NCBI GenBank assembly: GCA_030744435.1
Contig: JASLQO010000031.1
Span: 1 to 64,000, forward strand
Source: JASLQO01 sp002327525
Lineage (GTDB): Bacteria > Pseudomonadota > Gammaproteobacteria > Pseudomonadales > Azotimanducaceae
Direction of reading: 5' to 3'
DNA: 64,000 nt
A program made the translations under genes and the position numbers. The notes below the pieces were generated by a model. The model searched no databases. It was not told the DNA's origin and saw only the letters and a list, made by a program, of their open reading frames with translations. Of this stretch, positions 24,998 through 35,084 are shown piece after piece (within the stretch, counting starts at the first letter, position 1; each line of letters begins with the position of its first letter).

Positions 24998-26430
24998 GCC
25001 GCGACTCCCATCGCCCGTATCACCGGCTCGGACAAGCTCAGCAACGACTGCGGATACACGCCGAGCCAAACGAGCGCGACCATCAGGGCAATCATCACAC
25101 TCATCTCACGAGCTCCGAAATCGGTCATGACCGAGATGTTCGGATTGGGTTCCCCCTGAAAGGCCCGCTGCATCAGCGAGAGTGCATACACGGCGGCAAT
25201 AACGATCCCCAGCGTCGCGACAACAGTCAGCGGCACGTCTACCGAAAATGCACCCACGAGTACCATGAACTCGCCCACGAAGTTCCCGAGTCCCGGCATG
25301 CCCAGGGACGCCACTACGAAGAAGAGTGTCACTACGCCCATGCGCGGCGCGCGCATCCACAGGCCGCCCATCTGTTCCATATCACGCGTGCGCAGGCGTT
25401 GCTGCAGCGCTCCGGCCATCATAAACAGTGCTGCCGTGGAAAACCCATGCGCCACCATTTGAACTACCGCCCCCTGCACGGCCACGGTGGTCCACGCAAA
25501 CACACCAAGTAGTACGAATCCCATGTGCGCGATGCTGCTGTACGCCACCAGGCGCTTGAAATCTGTCTGGCTGTACGCCAGATAGCCCCCGTACACCACG
25601 CTCACCGCACCCAACGCCATGGCGGGCCAGCGGAACTCAAGCGCGGCATCCGGGAACAGCGGCACGACGAAGCGCAATAGCCCGTAAGCTCCGGTTTTCA
25701 ACAGAATTCCGGCCAGGATCACGCTTCCAGCCGTGGGTGCCTGCGTGTGCGCATCAGGAAGCCACGTGTGGAACGGCACGCACGGCAACTTGACCACAAA
25801 CGCGACGAAGAAGCCGAGCATCAGCCAGAAGGCGAGATCGGCATCCAGATTCGCCGACAACAGATCAGCATAGGCAAACGTGAGTACGCCGCTGGATGAG
25901 TAATGCGCGTAGACCAGTGCGACGATGGCAACTAGCATCAGCAGCCCGCTGACTTGCGTGAACAGGAAGAATTTCATGGCCGCGTACGAGCGATCCTCGT
26001 GACCCCAGATAGCGATGAGGAAGTACATGGGCACCAGCATCACTTCCCAGAACACGAAGAACAGAAATAGATCGAGTGCGGTGAACACACCGACCACACC
26101 CGCGAGTGTCCACAATAGATTGAACTGGAAAAACGCAGCCCCCTCCTCGATTTCCGTCCATGAAGACACCACCGCCACCACGCCGAGAGCGAGCGTCAGC
26201 GCGACCATGGCATAGCTGAGCCCGTCGAGCGCGAGCACCATGGATATCCCGAAACGAGGAATCCACGGAACAGAGATTGACGTGCCGATCGGCGTGACGA
26301 TGAGCAGGACTGCGGCCAGTACGATCACGGCAATGGATGCCAACCCACCACGCTGTGCGTTACCGCGCGCGATCAGCCCGGAGATGACACCCCCGCCGAG
26401 GAGCAGCAGGATGATCCACAGCACATTCAC
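24994..26430 (-). CDS. nuoM: NADH-quinone oxidoreductase subunit M
   Basis: 478 aa antiporter-like proton-pumping subunit. FWEVMLVPMYFLIAIWG carries the conserved Glu, KLPCVPFHTWLPDAHTQAPT the conserved channel Lys and discontinuous helix, and KRLVAYSSIAHMGFVLLG the middle-of-membrane Lys. ATGA overlap with nuoN downstream and a 4-base overlap with nuoL upstream. Confidence 0.97.
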   Translation of the reverse strand: MNVLWIILLLLGGGVISGLIARGNAQRGGLASIAVIVLAAVLLIVTPIGTSISVPWIPRFGISMVLALDGLSYAMVALTLALGVVAVVSSWTEIEEGAAFFQFNLLWTLAGVVGVFTALDLFLFFVFWEVMLVPMYFLIAIWGHEDRSYAAMKFFLFTQVSGLLMLVAIVALVYAHYSSSGVLTFAYADLLSANLDADLAFWLMLGFFVAFVVKLPCVPFHTWLPDAHTQAPTAGSVILAGILLKTGAYGLLRFVVPLFPDAALEFRWPAMALGAVSVVYGGYLAYSQTDFKRLVAYSSIAHMGFVLLGVFAWTTVAVQGAVVQMVAHGFSTAALFMMAGALQQRLRTRDMEQMGGLWMRAPRMGVVTLFFVVASLGMPGLGNFVGEFMVLVGAFSVDVPLTVVATLGIVIAAVYALSLMQRAFQGEPNPNISVMTDFGAREMSVMIALMVALVWLGVYPQSLLSLSEPVIRAMGVAA

Positions 26431-28280
26431 GACAGACCCTCGATCAACATCACGATGACCAACGCAATTACGAGCCCACCTGCCATGTTCGCCGCATACC
26501 AGCGCAGGCGCCCGGTCTGGGTCGCCGCCACCACGTGGTGCGCGGCCCGCGCGAGCGCCGCCAGCGCGCGGTACACGAAATCGACCGCATCGCTTCGGTT
26601 GGCGTGCGCGATCATCACGAATGGGCGCACGACGAGCACCTCATAAGTAGTATCGAATCCCCACCCGCCGTGCCAGAAACGCGCTACCGCGCGCCCCAGC
26701 CCCGAGTCGATCAGGCCATCGAGATCGATGCGTCGAGCCACAAACACGAGATAGCCGACCACCAGACCCGCAATGGGTACCAGCGCGGTGATCCACACCA
26801 TCGCGCCTTCATGCACGGCACCATCGACGCCGCCGTCCGGAAGCACCTCGGCGACCGGTGCCAGCCCGAACCAGCCACCCGCCACGGCCAGCACCGCCAA
26901 CACGATCAGCGGGACATTCATGCTCGCTCCGCTCTCGTCGTGAGGTTCGGTGTGCACTTCCCCGAAGAAGGTGAGCACCATCATGCGCACTGTGTAAAGT
27001 GTCGTCATGAAGGCGGCGAGCGCGGCCACTCCCCAGAACCACGCCCCGCCGTCCACATCCAGCGCACCGAGCAAGATCAGATCCTTGCTGTAAAAGCCCG
27101 AGGTCAATGGTAGTGCCGCGAGCGCGGCCGATCCGATCACCATGCTCCAGAACGGGATGGGCAGGCGCTTCCACAAACCACCCATCCGGAACATGTCCTG
27201 CTCGTGGTGCAGAGAGAGGATTACCGAACCTGCGGCAAGAAACAGCAGGGCCTTGAAGAACGCGTGTGTCACGAGATGAAAAATAGCCGCGGACCAGGCG
27301 CCGACCCCGAGCGCCAGGAACATGTACCCGATTTGGCTCATCGTAGAGTAGGCGAGTACCCGCTTGATGTCACGCTGGGTGAGCGCCGTGAACGATGAGA
27401 TGAACAGCGTCACCAGGCCCACCACCGCTACCGCGGTCTGCGCCAGCGGCGAGAGCAGAAACAGGTCGTGCATGCGGGCAATCAGATACACACCCGCCGT
27501 CACCATGGTCGCGGCGTGAATCAGGGCGCTGACGGGTGTCGGGCCAGCCATGGCGTCAGGTAGCCAGGTCTGCAGCGGCACCTGCGCCGATTTGCCCACA
27601 GCGCCACCGAGCAACAACAGCGCAATCGCCGTGCACAGCGTAGATCCGTCCGGCCAAGTCTCGATTGCGGCCGTGAGTATCGTTCTGATTTCGAGGCTTC
27701 CGAGTTCCCGGAACAGCAGAAACAGGCCGATAGCCATGAAGGTATCGCCGACGCGGGTCACGACGAATGCCTTACGCGCCGCGTAACCATTGGCAGGATC
27801 ATCGTGGAAGAAACCGATCAGCAGATAACTGCACAACCCCACGCCCTCCCAACCGAGGAACAGCACCAGTAGATTGTCACCCAGCACGAGCATCAACATG
27901 GCGAATACGAAAAGATTCATGTATGCAAAGAAGCGGCTATACCCGCCCTCACTCGCCATATAACCGGTGGCATAGAGATGAATCAGGAAGCCGACGCCGG
28001 TGATGACTCCCGTCATTACCAGCGACAAGCCATCCAGATAGAGGGTGATCTCGGGCCGGAAAGTGCCCGCTGCCATCCATGTCCACAGGTGCACGCTGCG
28101 CGGTTCTGCACCCGCAGCATAGAATTCCAACCCGGCCAGCAACGCCGCCAGCGCCGCAAGCCCAACCGAACCCGCGCCGATGATGGCCACGGGCAGTTTG
28201 CCGAGACGGCCTTGCGTGACCAGCAACACCAGGAAGCCGGTGAGCGGTAATACAGGGACGAGGGTCAGCCAGTCGATCAT
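26427..28280 (-). CDS. nuoL: NADH-quinone oxidoreductase subunit L
   Basis: 617 aa, the distal antiporter-like subunit with the long C-terminal lateral helix. Begins MIDWLTLVPVLPLTGF; contains FLGWEGVGLCSYLLIGF, KSAQVPLQTWLPDAMAGPTP and KRVLAYSTMSQIGYMFLALG, all with the conserved charged residues. The amphipathic helix HL region lies after residue 500. Overlaps nuoK by 4 bases. Confidence 0.97.
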   Translation of the reverse strand: MIDWLTLVPVLPLTGFLVLLVTQGRLGKLPVAIIGAGSVGLAALAALLAGLEFYAAGAEPRSVHLWTWMAAGTFRPEITLYLDGLSLVMTGVITGVGFLIHLYATGYMASEGGYSRFFAYMNLFVFAMLMLVLGDNLLVLFLGWEGVGLCSYLLIGFFHDDPANGYAARKAFVVTRVGDTFMAIGLFLLFRELGSLEIRTILTAAIETWPDGSTLCTAIALLLLGGAVGKSAQVPLQTWLPDAMAGPTPVSALIHAATMVTAGVYLIARMHDLFLLSPLAQTAVAVVGLVTLFISSFTALTQRDIKRVLAYSTMSQIGYMFLALGVGAWSAAIFHLVTHAFFKALLFLAAGSVILSLHHEQDMFRMGGLWKRLPIPFWSMVIGSAALAALPLTSGFYSKDLILLGALDVDGGAWFWGVAALAAFMTTLYTVRMMVLTFFGEVHTEPHDESGASMNVPLIVLAVLAVAGGWFGLAPVAEVLPDGGVDGAVHEGAMVWITALVPIAGLVVGYLVFVARRIDLDGLIDSGLGRAVARFWHGGWGFDTTYEVLVVRPFVMIAHANRSDAVDFVYRALAALARAAHHVVAATQTGRLRWYAANMAGGLVIALVIVMLIEGLS

Positions 28281-28591
28281 CCGGCCAACTCGCTGGCGGC
28301 ATCGATATCGAGGGTCCGCAGACGCCGCTCGACCTGTAACACCAATCCGAGCCCCACCGCCACTTCAGCCGCTGCCAGGGAGAGCACGAACATGTACATG
28401 ATCTGCCCATCCGCCTCTGCCCAGCGTGCCCCGGCAGCGACGAAGGCAAGGCCGCAGGCGTTCATCATGATCTCAAGGGACATGAGCAGGAAGATTACGT
28501 TGCGCCGCACCAGAACGCCGGCCAGTCCAATGGCGAACAGAATGGCGGCCAGTACCAGCGCGTGTTCAACGGGAATAGCGATGGCGGTCAT
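28277..28591 (-). CDS. nuoK: NADH-quinone oxidoreductase subunit K
   Basis: 104 aa with three transmembrane helices. The two conserved Glu of the membrane arm are in LLMSLEIMMNACGLAFVAAG (helix 2) and LSLAAAEVAVGLGLVLQ (helix 3). MrpC/NuoK homolog. Four-base overlaps with nuoJ and nuoL. Confidence 0.97.
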   Translation of the reverse strand: MTAIAIPVEHALVLAAILFAIGLAGVLVRRNVIFLLMSLEIMMNACGLAFVAAGARWAEADGQIMYMFVLSLAAAEVAVGLGLVLQVERRLRTLDIDAASELAG

Positions 28592-29115
28592 TCGTCAGCC
28601 TCCTCTTCACGGCGCGCACGCATGTAACGCCGGCCGAGGTGAAACGCACCGACCAGACTTGCCAGCAACAGAATGGACGCGAGTTCCACGGCCAGCAGAT
28701 AGGGACCGAACAGTTCTATGCCGACTTCCTTGGGCAACACCGCAGTGCCGGATGTCTGAGCCATTGGACCAGCGAGAAGCCAGGCCATTTCCAGAAACAA
28801 CACCAGTGTGAGCAAACCGGGCCCCACCCACATCGACGGGTTCAACCAGCCGCGCTCCTGCTCAACCGATCCTCGCCCGAGGTCCAGCATCATGACAACG
28901 AACAGGAACAACACCATGATCGCGCCCGCGTAGATGACAATCTCCAGCGCGGAGGCGAAGGGTGCGCCAAGCAGGAAGAAAATGACGGCGACCGCGAGCA
29001 ACGAAACGATGAGATACACGAGCGCGTGCGATGCATTGGTACGCGTCACCACGAGCGTCGTCGCACTCACTGAGACGGCCGCCGCGATGTAGAAGACCAC
29101 GATTTCCATCGTCAT
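28588..29115 (-). CDS. nuoJ: NADH-quinone oxidoreductase subunit J
   Basis: 175 aa, five transmembrane helices; LVYLIVSLLAVAVIFFLLGA and EIVIYAGAIMVLFLFVVMML (the flexible helix 3 with a pi-bulge) are the family landmarks. Encoded between nuoI and nuoK with 4-base overlaps at both ends. Tail is charged (RAREEEADE-like). Confidence 0.96.
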   Translation of the reverse strand: MTMEIVVFYIAAAVSVSATTLVVTRTNASHALVYLIVSLLAVAVIFFLLGAPFASALEIVIYAGAIMVLFLFVVMMLDLGRGSVEQERGWLNPSMWVGPGLLTLVLFLEMAWLLAGPMAQTSGTAVLPKEVGIELFGPYLLAVELASILLLASLVGAFHLGRRYMRARREEEADE

Positions 29116-29627
29116 GGCAACAACTCCCGCACATCAAGCGGTGGCGCTTCATTTATTGCCTCACCCTTGTCCTTGCCCTCGATGGCCTTGCCCGCCACGT
29201 GCCAGAACGAGTACTCGGGGTATTTACCCACGCCATCGATGAGGAGGTGCTCTTTTTCATAAACCAGATTCGCGCGATTGAACTCAGCCATCTCGAAGTC
29301 GGGTGTGAGTTGGATGGCGTACGTCGGACAAGCCTCTTCGCACATGCCGCACATCACGCACCGCGAGAAATTGATGCGGAAGAACTCCGGAAACAAGCGG
29401 CCGTCTTCCCTCGTGGTTTTCTGAAGCGCTATACAGTCCGCCGGACAGACCACGGAGCAGAGATTGCAGGCGACACATCGCTCATCCCCGTCGGGGTCGC
29501 GGGTCAACACTATCCGACCCCGATATCGGGGCGCGAGGTAGGGCATCTCGTCCGGGTATTCCACCGTCTCGATGCGCGAAAACGTATGCTTCAAGACTTC
29601 CCAGAGGGTGCGCAGTTGACTCCACAT
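29112..29627 (-). CDS. nuoI: NADH-quinone oxidoreductase subunit I
   Basis: 171 aa 8Fe ferredoxin-like subunit. Two motifs, CVACNLCSVVCP and CVMCGMCEEACP, ligate clusters N6a and N6b that pass electrons towards NuoB. Start MWSQLRTLWEVLKHTF at 29627, 2 bases after the nuoH stop; the much longer upstream open frame lies antisense-free inside nuoH in another frame and is rejected. Confidence 0.97.
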   Translation of the reverse strand: MWSQLRTLWEVLKHTFSRIETVEYPDEMPYLAPRYRGRIVLTRDPDGDERCVACNLCSVVCPADCIALQKTTREDGRLFPEFFRINFSRCVMCGMCEEACPTYAIQLTPDFEMAEFNRANLVYEKEHLLIDGVGKYPEYSFWHVAGKAIEGKDKGEAINEAPPLDVRELLP

Positions 29628-29629
29628 GG

Positions 29630-30586
29630 TCAGGCGCCCCTTCCAAGCACGACCGCGCCGGTCACGAGCAGGTTTATCAACGTGACGGGCAACAGAATCT
29701 TCCACCCGAGAGACATCAGTTGGTCGTATCTCGGTCGCGGTATGGCTGCCCGCATCAGGATGAAAAACGCGATGAAAAAAGCTGTCTTCAGTGAGAACCA
29801 GACAAATGGCGGCAGGAAATCCGGCCCCAGCCAGCCTCCGAAGAACAGCGTCGTGATCATGGCCGACGCGAGGATCACCGACAGATATTCGCCCACCATG
29901 ATCAAACCGAATTTCATCCCGGAGTATTCGGTGTGAAAGCCCGCGGTCAGTTCGTGCTCTGCTTCCGGCAGGTCGAATGGCAGCCGGTGCGCCTCTGCGA
30001 GCCCGGCGATGACGAACACGACGAAACCCGCGAACTGTGGTACGAAGAACCACATATCGGCCTGAGCACGCACGACATCCGAAAGGCTGAAAGAACCCGT
30101 CAGAATCACGACGCCCATCAACGAAAGACCCATGAAGACCTCGTAGGTGACCATCTGGGCTGCGCTTCTCAGCCCTCCGAGCAGCGCGTATTTATTGTTG
30201 CTTGCAAGCCCGCTCAACAACACGCCATACACGGCCAGTGACGTCATAGCGAGAAAGAAAAGCAATCCAACGTTGAGGTCGATGATGTGCAAACCCGGAC
30301 CGAAGGGTACGACCGCGAATCCCATGAGCATGCCCGCAGCGATCGCGAGCGGAGCCAACACGAAGATCACGCGATCGGCAAATGGCGGCACCCAGTCATC
30401 TTTGGTGAACAACTTGATCATGTCTGCCACGATCTGCAGCGACCCGAATGGTCCGACGCGATTGGGACCGAGCCGATCCTGCCAGAAGCCGAGCAGGCGT
30501 CGCTCGATCCACACCAGAAACGCCGCACTGATCATCACCCCCAGGAGCACGGGCAGGATCAGGAGGTAGGCGACGTCGATGTTCAT
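29630..30586 (-). CDS. nuoH: NADH-quinone oxidoreductase subunit H
   Basis: 318 aa, about eight transmembrane helices; forms the quinone chamber with NuoB and NuoD. WIERRLLGFWQDRLGPNRVG and the charged cytoplasmic loop LAEAHRLPFDLPEAEHELTA with EYSGMKFG are diagnostic. Starts 1 base after nuoG ends. Confidence 0.97.
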   Translation of the reverse strand: MNIDVAYLLILPVLLGVMISAAFLVWIERRLLGFWQDRLGPNRVGPFGSLQIVADMIKLFTKDDWVPPFADRVIFVLAPLAIAAGMLMGFAVVPFGPGLHIIDLNVGLLFFLAMTSLAVYGVLLSGLASNNKYALLGGLRSAAQMVTYEVFMGLSLMGVVILTGSFSLSDVVRAQADMWFFVPQFAGFVVFVIAGLAEAHRLPFDLPEAEHELTAGFHTEYSGMKFGLIMVGEYLSVILASAMITTLFFGGWLGPDFLPPFVWFSLKTAFFIAFFILMRAAIPRPRYDQLMSLGWKILLPVTLINLLVTGAVVLGRGA

Positions 30587-30587
30587 A

Positions 30588-33299
30588 TCATTCCCTCGCG
30601 ATCAGCTCTTGCGACGAACGAAAGTCGGGATCTCGGCTCAGCACTACCCGCCCCCGAGGCAACCAGCCAAAGGTCTCGCCGACCACCAGTCCGGCATGTC
30701 CCACCGCCATCGCGTCGTCGACCCTGAGTGCGGCTGAAGCACTCAGCAAGTCGCAGCGTATACCGTCCCCTTCCCGCGCACCCAGGCGCCCCGCGTCCGC
30801 CCTGTTCAGTACTACCTCGGCTGCTCCGCCGCGTTCCACGACCGGTGGCGACATCGCCGACAACTCGTCGCTGCCGAAAATACGATGCAGCGGAATCAGC
30901 CTAAAACCCTCCCCTTCGTCGCTCGTCTGGGACATGGCGTACGACGGAGCAGGAACACCATGGGCCGGTTCGAATAGCCTGATCCCCGAACTACCACCGA
31001 TCAGCGCCCCGCCGACCTCGTCCTGAAACTTGAATACCGACTGATTGGAATTCCACCCCGGCGCCCAGACCGCCGACCTGGCACTGCCCACGGCTCCGCC
31101 CTGGGCACCCTCCATGGAGAAACTGAAGGGCGACTCGGTATCCACCGGCGTTTTCCGTTCATGCACATCGATATGCGCATTCCTGGCCGTTCGGCCACTT
31201 GCGCGATGGGTTTCGCGCGGAATGCGCAATCCTCCCGCACCACGGTAGTCAGCCCCTGGAGCCACTTCCCGCAACGCCTCGAGACCAGGCCTTGAGGCAC
31301 AGGTCTCCACCACTGTGTCGAAGTGCTGCCAACGCATGTCATTGCGCCCCGCGGCACGTCCCGCTTCACCCAGCCATTGCCACGCTGAGGTCACCGGAGC
31401 CCGGGGTTCGAACACCTGATAGAAACGCTGTGCACGTCCTTCCAGATTGACGAACGTACCCAGCGTCTCCGCATAGGCGGCTACCGGTATCAGGTGTGTG
31501 GCATTGGCCGTGGTACGGGTTTCGATCAGATCCGCGACCAGTACCCGGCCATTACGCCTGCTCGCCTCCAGTGCCGCATCGACCAGCGACGGGTCGGCTC
31601 TTCGGTAGAGGTCGTTTTCGAGCACTATCACATTGTCGGCCGCACCGTTTTTCAGGCGCTTCAACGCTTCATCGAGACCCAGCCCACCTCCGAGCAGCGT
31701 CGCACCCAACGAATTGACCTCGAGCGCGGTGAGTAGCAGCGCCGGATCTGACCCGGCGTGCCTGAGCGCACTCGACACAGCCGCGGCCGCCCTCATCACC
31801 TCACCGTCACCACAGCCGGTTCCCGACACGATGAGCGGCCGTTTCGCGCTCTTCAATGCTGCCGCGATGCGACCCGACGCGCTCTCCTCTGCCCCCACAC
31901 CCGCCACGGCCTGCGCTATGGCGTGCCCGTGGCGTGCAATTTGCTCAGGCGGCAGATGCTCGACGTGAGCCGCAATGTCGTCCAGCCCGGTCGGGAGCAC
32001 GGTCAAACTGAACAGCTCACTCAGCGCACCCTGGGCGTGTCCCCGCACACCGGCGTCCTGCCACAGCGGAATGCGCGCCCCTTCGGCGAGTCGCAATGAC
32101 TCGTTGCGCACACTCTGGCGCAACGACAGCGCCAGACGGGGAGCGCTGTTGAGCACATCCTCACCGAGAACGAGCACCGCATCGCTGTTCTCGATCTCCA
32201 GCGGAGTCGGCACGCGGCCGGCACCGGAACGATAGATGTCCACGATCAGTTCGTTGAGCACCGCCTCATCCGAACTGAAACCCGCGCAGAACTGATCTTC
32301 GCCCACCAACTGCATCAGCGCGAAGTTATCTTCGATACTCGCCCGGGGTGAACCGATGCCGACGACATTGCCCCCGCCAGCCAGATCGGTGAGCACCGCG
32401 AGGGCTTCCAGGCCCTCGATCTCCTGAAACTCCTCATCGCCTACCCGCACCCCGCAGCGACGAAGTCGATTCTCCGCGTTGACGAAGTGGCTACCGAAAC
32501 GCCCTCTGTCACAGAGGAAATATCCATTCACCTCGCCGTGGTAGCGATTGTGTATTCGTTTGAGCCTCCCGAAGCGTTCTCCGGGCGAGATGTTGCAACC
32601 CACCGCACATCCCGGGCAGATGGAGGGTGCAGAACCGAGATCCCACTTACGCGAGTAGCTCTGTGAGAACGGCTTGTCGGTGAAAACTCCGGTCGGACAC
32701 ACCTCCACGAGATTGCCGGCGAATTCGCTCTCGAGCACGCCGTCGGCTGTCCGGCCGAAATACATCCGCGATCGCGAGCCGAATGCTTGCAGATCCTTAC
32801 CACCCGCGTAGTCGTGGTAGAAGCGTGTACAGCGGTAACAGGTGATGCAGCGGTTCATCTCGTGGCCGATGAACGGTCCCAGATCCTGATTGCGCCAGGT
32901 CTTCTTCCGGCCATGGAAGCGGCGTGTCGTATGTCCCGACATGACCGTCATGTCCTGCAGGTGGCACTCTCCGCCTTCCTCGCACACCGGGCAGTCGTGT
33001 GGATGGTTTTCCATCAGCCACTCAATGACCGAAGCACGGAAACCGGCTGCGCCCGGGGCGTCGACCGAAAAGCGCGCGCCCTCCTGGACCGGCGTCATGC
33101 ATGCCATCACCAGCCTGCCGCGCTCGTCTTCCTCGTCGTCATACTGAATCACCGCACACTGACGGCAAGCGCCAACGGATCCCAGCGAGGGATGCCAGCA
33201 GAAATATGGCAAATCCAGATGCTGCGACAGACAGGCCTGCAGCAGGTTCTCACCCTCTCGCGCCTCGAAGACGATTCCGTCTACTTCAATTCGCGCCAT
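30588..33299 (-). CDS. nuoG: NADH-quinone oxidoreductase subunit G
   Basis: 903 aa. N-terminal [2Fe-2S] domain (C34, C45, C48, then C about 67), His-Cys cluster motif HDCPVCEEGGEC, [4Fe-4S] pair NRCITCYRC with EVCPTG, and the N7-type motif CPGCAVGC with a distal CDRG, followed by a degenerate molybdopterin-oxidoreductase domain. Retention of N7 cysteines resembles E. coli and Thermus. The ATG at 33299 overlaps the nuoF end by 14 bases. Confidence 0.97.
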   Translation of the reverse strand: MARIEVDGIVFEAREGENLLQACLSQHLDLPYFCWHPSLGSVGACRQCAVIQYDDEEDERGRLVMACMTPVQEGARFSVDAPGAAGFRASVIEWLMENHPHDCPVCEEGGECHLQDMTVMSGHTTRRFHGRKKTWRNQDLGPFIGHEMNRCITCYRCTRFYHDYAGGKDLQAFGSRSRMYFGRTADGVLESEFAGNLVEVCPTGVFTDKPFSQSYSRKWDLGSAPSICPGCAVGCNISPGERFGRLKRIHNRYHGEVNGYFLCDRGRFGSHFVNAENRLRRCGVRVGDEEFQEIEGLEALAVLTDLAGGGNVVGIGSPRASIEDNFALMQLVGEDQFCAGFSSDEAVLNELIVDIYRSGAGRVPTPLEIENSDAVLVLGEDVLNSAPRLALSLRQSVRNESLRLAEGARIPLWQDAGVRGHAQGALSELFSLTVLPTGLDDIAAHVEHLPPEQIARHGHAIAQAVAGVGAEESASGRIAAALKSAKRPLIVSGTGCGDGEVMRAAAAVSSALRHAGSDPALLLTALEVNSLGATLLGGGLGLDEALKRLKNGAADNVIVLENDLYRRADPSLVDAALEASRRNGRVLVADLIETRTTANATHLIPVAAYAETLGTFVNLEGRAQRFYQVFEPRAPVTSAWQWLGEAGRAAGRNDMRWQHFDTVVETCASRPGLEALREVAPGADYRGAGGLRIPRETHRASGRTARNAHIDVHERKTPVDTESPFSFSMEGAQGGAVGSARSAVWAPGWNSNQSVFKFQDEVGGALIGGSSGIRLFEPAHGVPAPSYAMSQTSDEGEGFRLIPLHRIFGSDELSAMSPPVVERGGAAEVVLNRADAGRLGAREGDGIRCDLLSASAALRVDDAMAVGHAGLVVGETFGWLPRGRVVLSRDPDFRSSQELIARE

Positions 33300-34599
33300 C
33301 GTCCGCCTCCGCAGCTGACCCGGGGCCCGAACGGTACGGGCACCCATGCTCGCGTATGTGCGCCTCGAAATCTTCCCGAAAGTACTTGAGTGCGCTCATC
33401 AGCGGTTCGATCGCACCCGTCGCATGCAAACAGAAGGTGTTGCCCGGCGCACCGATGAACGCAGCATTGTGATCCAGCAGTTCCAGATCCTCTGCGGTGC
33501 CGCGTCCCTCTTCTATATCCAGCAGCAACTGCTCGACCCAGGGCAGACCTTCCCGGCATGGCGTGCAGAAGCCACAGGACTCCTGAGCGAAGAAGTGCTG
33601 CAGATTGCGCGCCATATCTACCGGGCACACGTGATCGTCCATCAGAATCATGGTGCCTGTGCCCATTCGGCTGCCCGCCGCCTGGATAGCACCGTACTCC
33701 ATGGCCAGATCCAGATGCTCCTCCACCAGAAAATCGGTGGACGCTCCACCCGGCAGCAGGCCGCGAAGCCGGTAGCCGTCGCACATACCGCCCGCATGCT
33801 GTTCGATGATTTCCCTGATGGGCGTGCCCATGGGTAATTCCCACAAGCCGGGCCGTTTGACTCGTCCGGACACGCCGTAAATCTTGGTGCCGGAATCCTC
33901 CCCCAGCCCGAGACTCTGATACCACTCCGCTCCCCGGCGGATGATGGCCGGTACGTTACACAGCGTCTCCACGTTATTGACGATGGTTGGCCGTCCCCAG
34001 GCCCCGCTCGCCGGAGGGAAGGGCGGTTTGGTGCGGGGTTGGGCGCGTTTGCCTTCCAGGGCATTGAGCAGGGCCGTCTCTTCACCGCAAATGTAACGAC
34101 CACCGGAACGGTGCACCGCCAGTTCCAACGCGTAAGTCGTCCCGAAAACGCTCTCGCCTAGGCAGCCATTGGCATGGGCTTCGCCGATCGCCGCGGTGAG
34201 TGCCCTGTAGGATTCGTGGTACTCGCCTCGCAGGAACACGTATGCACGATCTGCACCGATGGCATACGCGGCGATGATCATCCCCTCCACCAAGAGATGC
34301 GGGTCGTTCTCCATCAGGTAGCGGTCCTTAAACGTACCGGGTTCCATCTCATCTGCGTTGCATACCAGATACTTTCTGCCAGGCACGTCAGGCACAAAGC
34401 CCCACTTCACACCCGTGGGAAACCCGGCGCCTCCGCGTCCGCGCAAGTTCGCATCCTTGACGAGGCCACACACTTCCTGCGGTGTCATGCTCGTCACCGC
34501 CTGGCGGGCGGCGACGTAGCCTCCCATCTCCTCGTAACGCCCGCCGTCTACGAATCCGCCAGCCGCATCAATACGCTCTGTGAGGGGACGCTCGCTCAT
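33286..34599 (-). CDS. nuoF: NADH-quinone oxidoreductase subunit F
   Basis: 437 aa NADH-binding flavoprotein. FMN/NADH site GRGGAGFPTGVKWGF and the Gly-rich CNADEMEPGTFKDR; N3 [4Fe-4S] ligands in SCGFCTPCREG plus the later TFCLHA Cys. Longer C-terminal tail of charged residues. ATGA overlap with nuoE. Confidence 0.97.
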   Translation of the reverse strand: MSERPLTERIDAAGGFVDGGRYEEMGGYVAARQAVTSMTPQEVCGLVKDANLRGRGGAGFPTGVKWGFVPDVPGRKYLVCNADEMEPGTFKDRYLMENDPHLLVEGMIIAAYAIGADRAYVFLRGEYHESYRALTAAIGEAHANGCLGESVFGTTYALELAVHRSGGRYICGEETALLNALEGKRAQPRTKPPFPPASGAWGRPTIVNNVETLCNVPAIIRRGAEWYQSLGLGEDSGTKIYGVSGRVKRPGLWELPMGTPIREIIEQHAGGMCDGYRLRGLLPGGASTDFLVEEHLDLAMEYGAIQAAGSRMGTGTMILMDDHVCPVDMARNLQHFFAQESCGFCTPCREGLPWVEQLLLDIEEGRGTAEDLELLDHNAAFIGAPGNTFCLHATGAIEPLMSALKYFREDFEAHIREHGCPYRSGPGSAAEADDGAN

Positions 34600-35084
34600 T
34601 CGAAGGCTCCCAATACATCTTCCACGTCCGACTCAGCCAGTGGACCAGCCAACTGATCGTCCACCATGATCACGGGCGCTCGGTCACAGGCACCGAGACA
34701 CACGCAGGGCAGCAGCGTATAGCGTCCGTCCTCGGTCGTTTCGCCGGGCTCTATACCCAGATGGCGGCGTATGCGCATCATGAGACTTTCCCCGCCCATG
34801 ACATAGCAACTCACGCTATCGCATACCATGACCACGTGGCGCCCTACGGGCTTGCGGTAGATCAGGTTGTAAAACGTCGCGATGCTGTCGAGATCGGCAG
34901 CCGACATACCGAGTAGACGTGCGATGGCGGCCAGGCTCTCGTCAGATACCCACCCCCGATGTTTCTGCACTATGAGCAGCGCATCGATCGCGGCGGACGG
35001 ACGGTCTGGAAGATGCGCCACCTCGATTTCGATGGCGTCTATCTCGGCCTGACTCAGTACGTCGATGAAAGCCGGTTCGCTCAT
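34596..35084 (-). CDS. nuoE: NADH-quinone oxidoreductase subunit E
   Basis: 162 aa thioredoxin-fold [2Fe-2S] protein. N1a ligands are VCDSVSC (Cx4C) and CVCLGAC (second pair Cx3C). The N-terminal helical part has QKHRGWVSDESLAAIARLLG. Sits between nuoCD and nuoF with 4-base overlaps. Confidence 0.96.
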   Translation of the reverse strand: MSEPAFIDVLSQAEIDAIEIEVAHLPDRPSAAIDALLIVQKHRGWVSDESLAAIARLLGMSAADLDSIATFYNLIYRKPVGRHVVMVCDSVSCYVMGGESLMMRIRRHLGIEPGETTEDGRYTLLPCVCLGACDRAPVIMVDDQLAGPLAESDVEDVLGAFE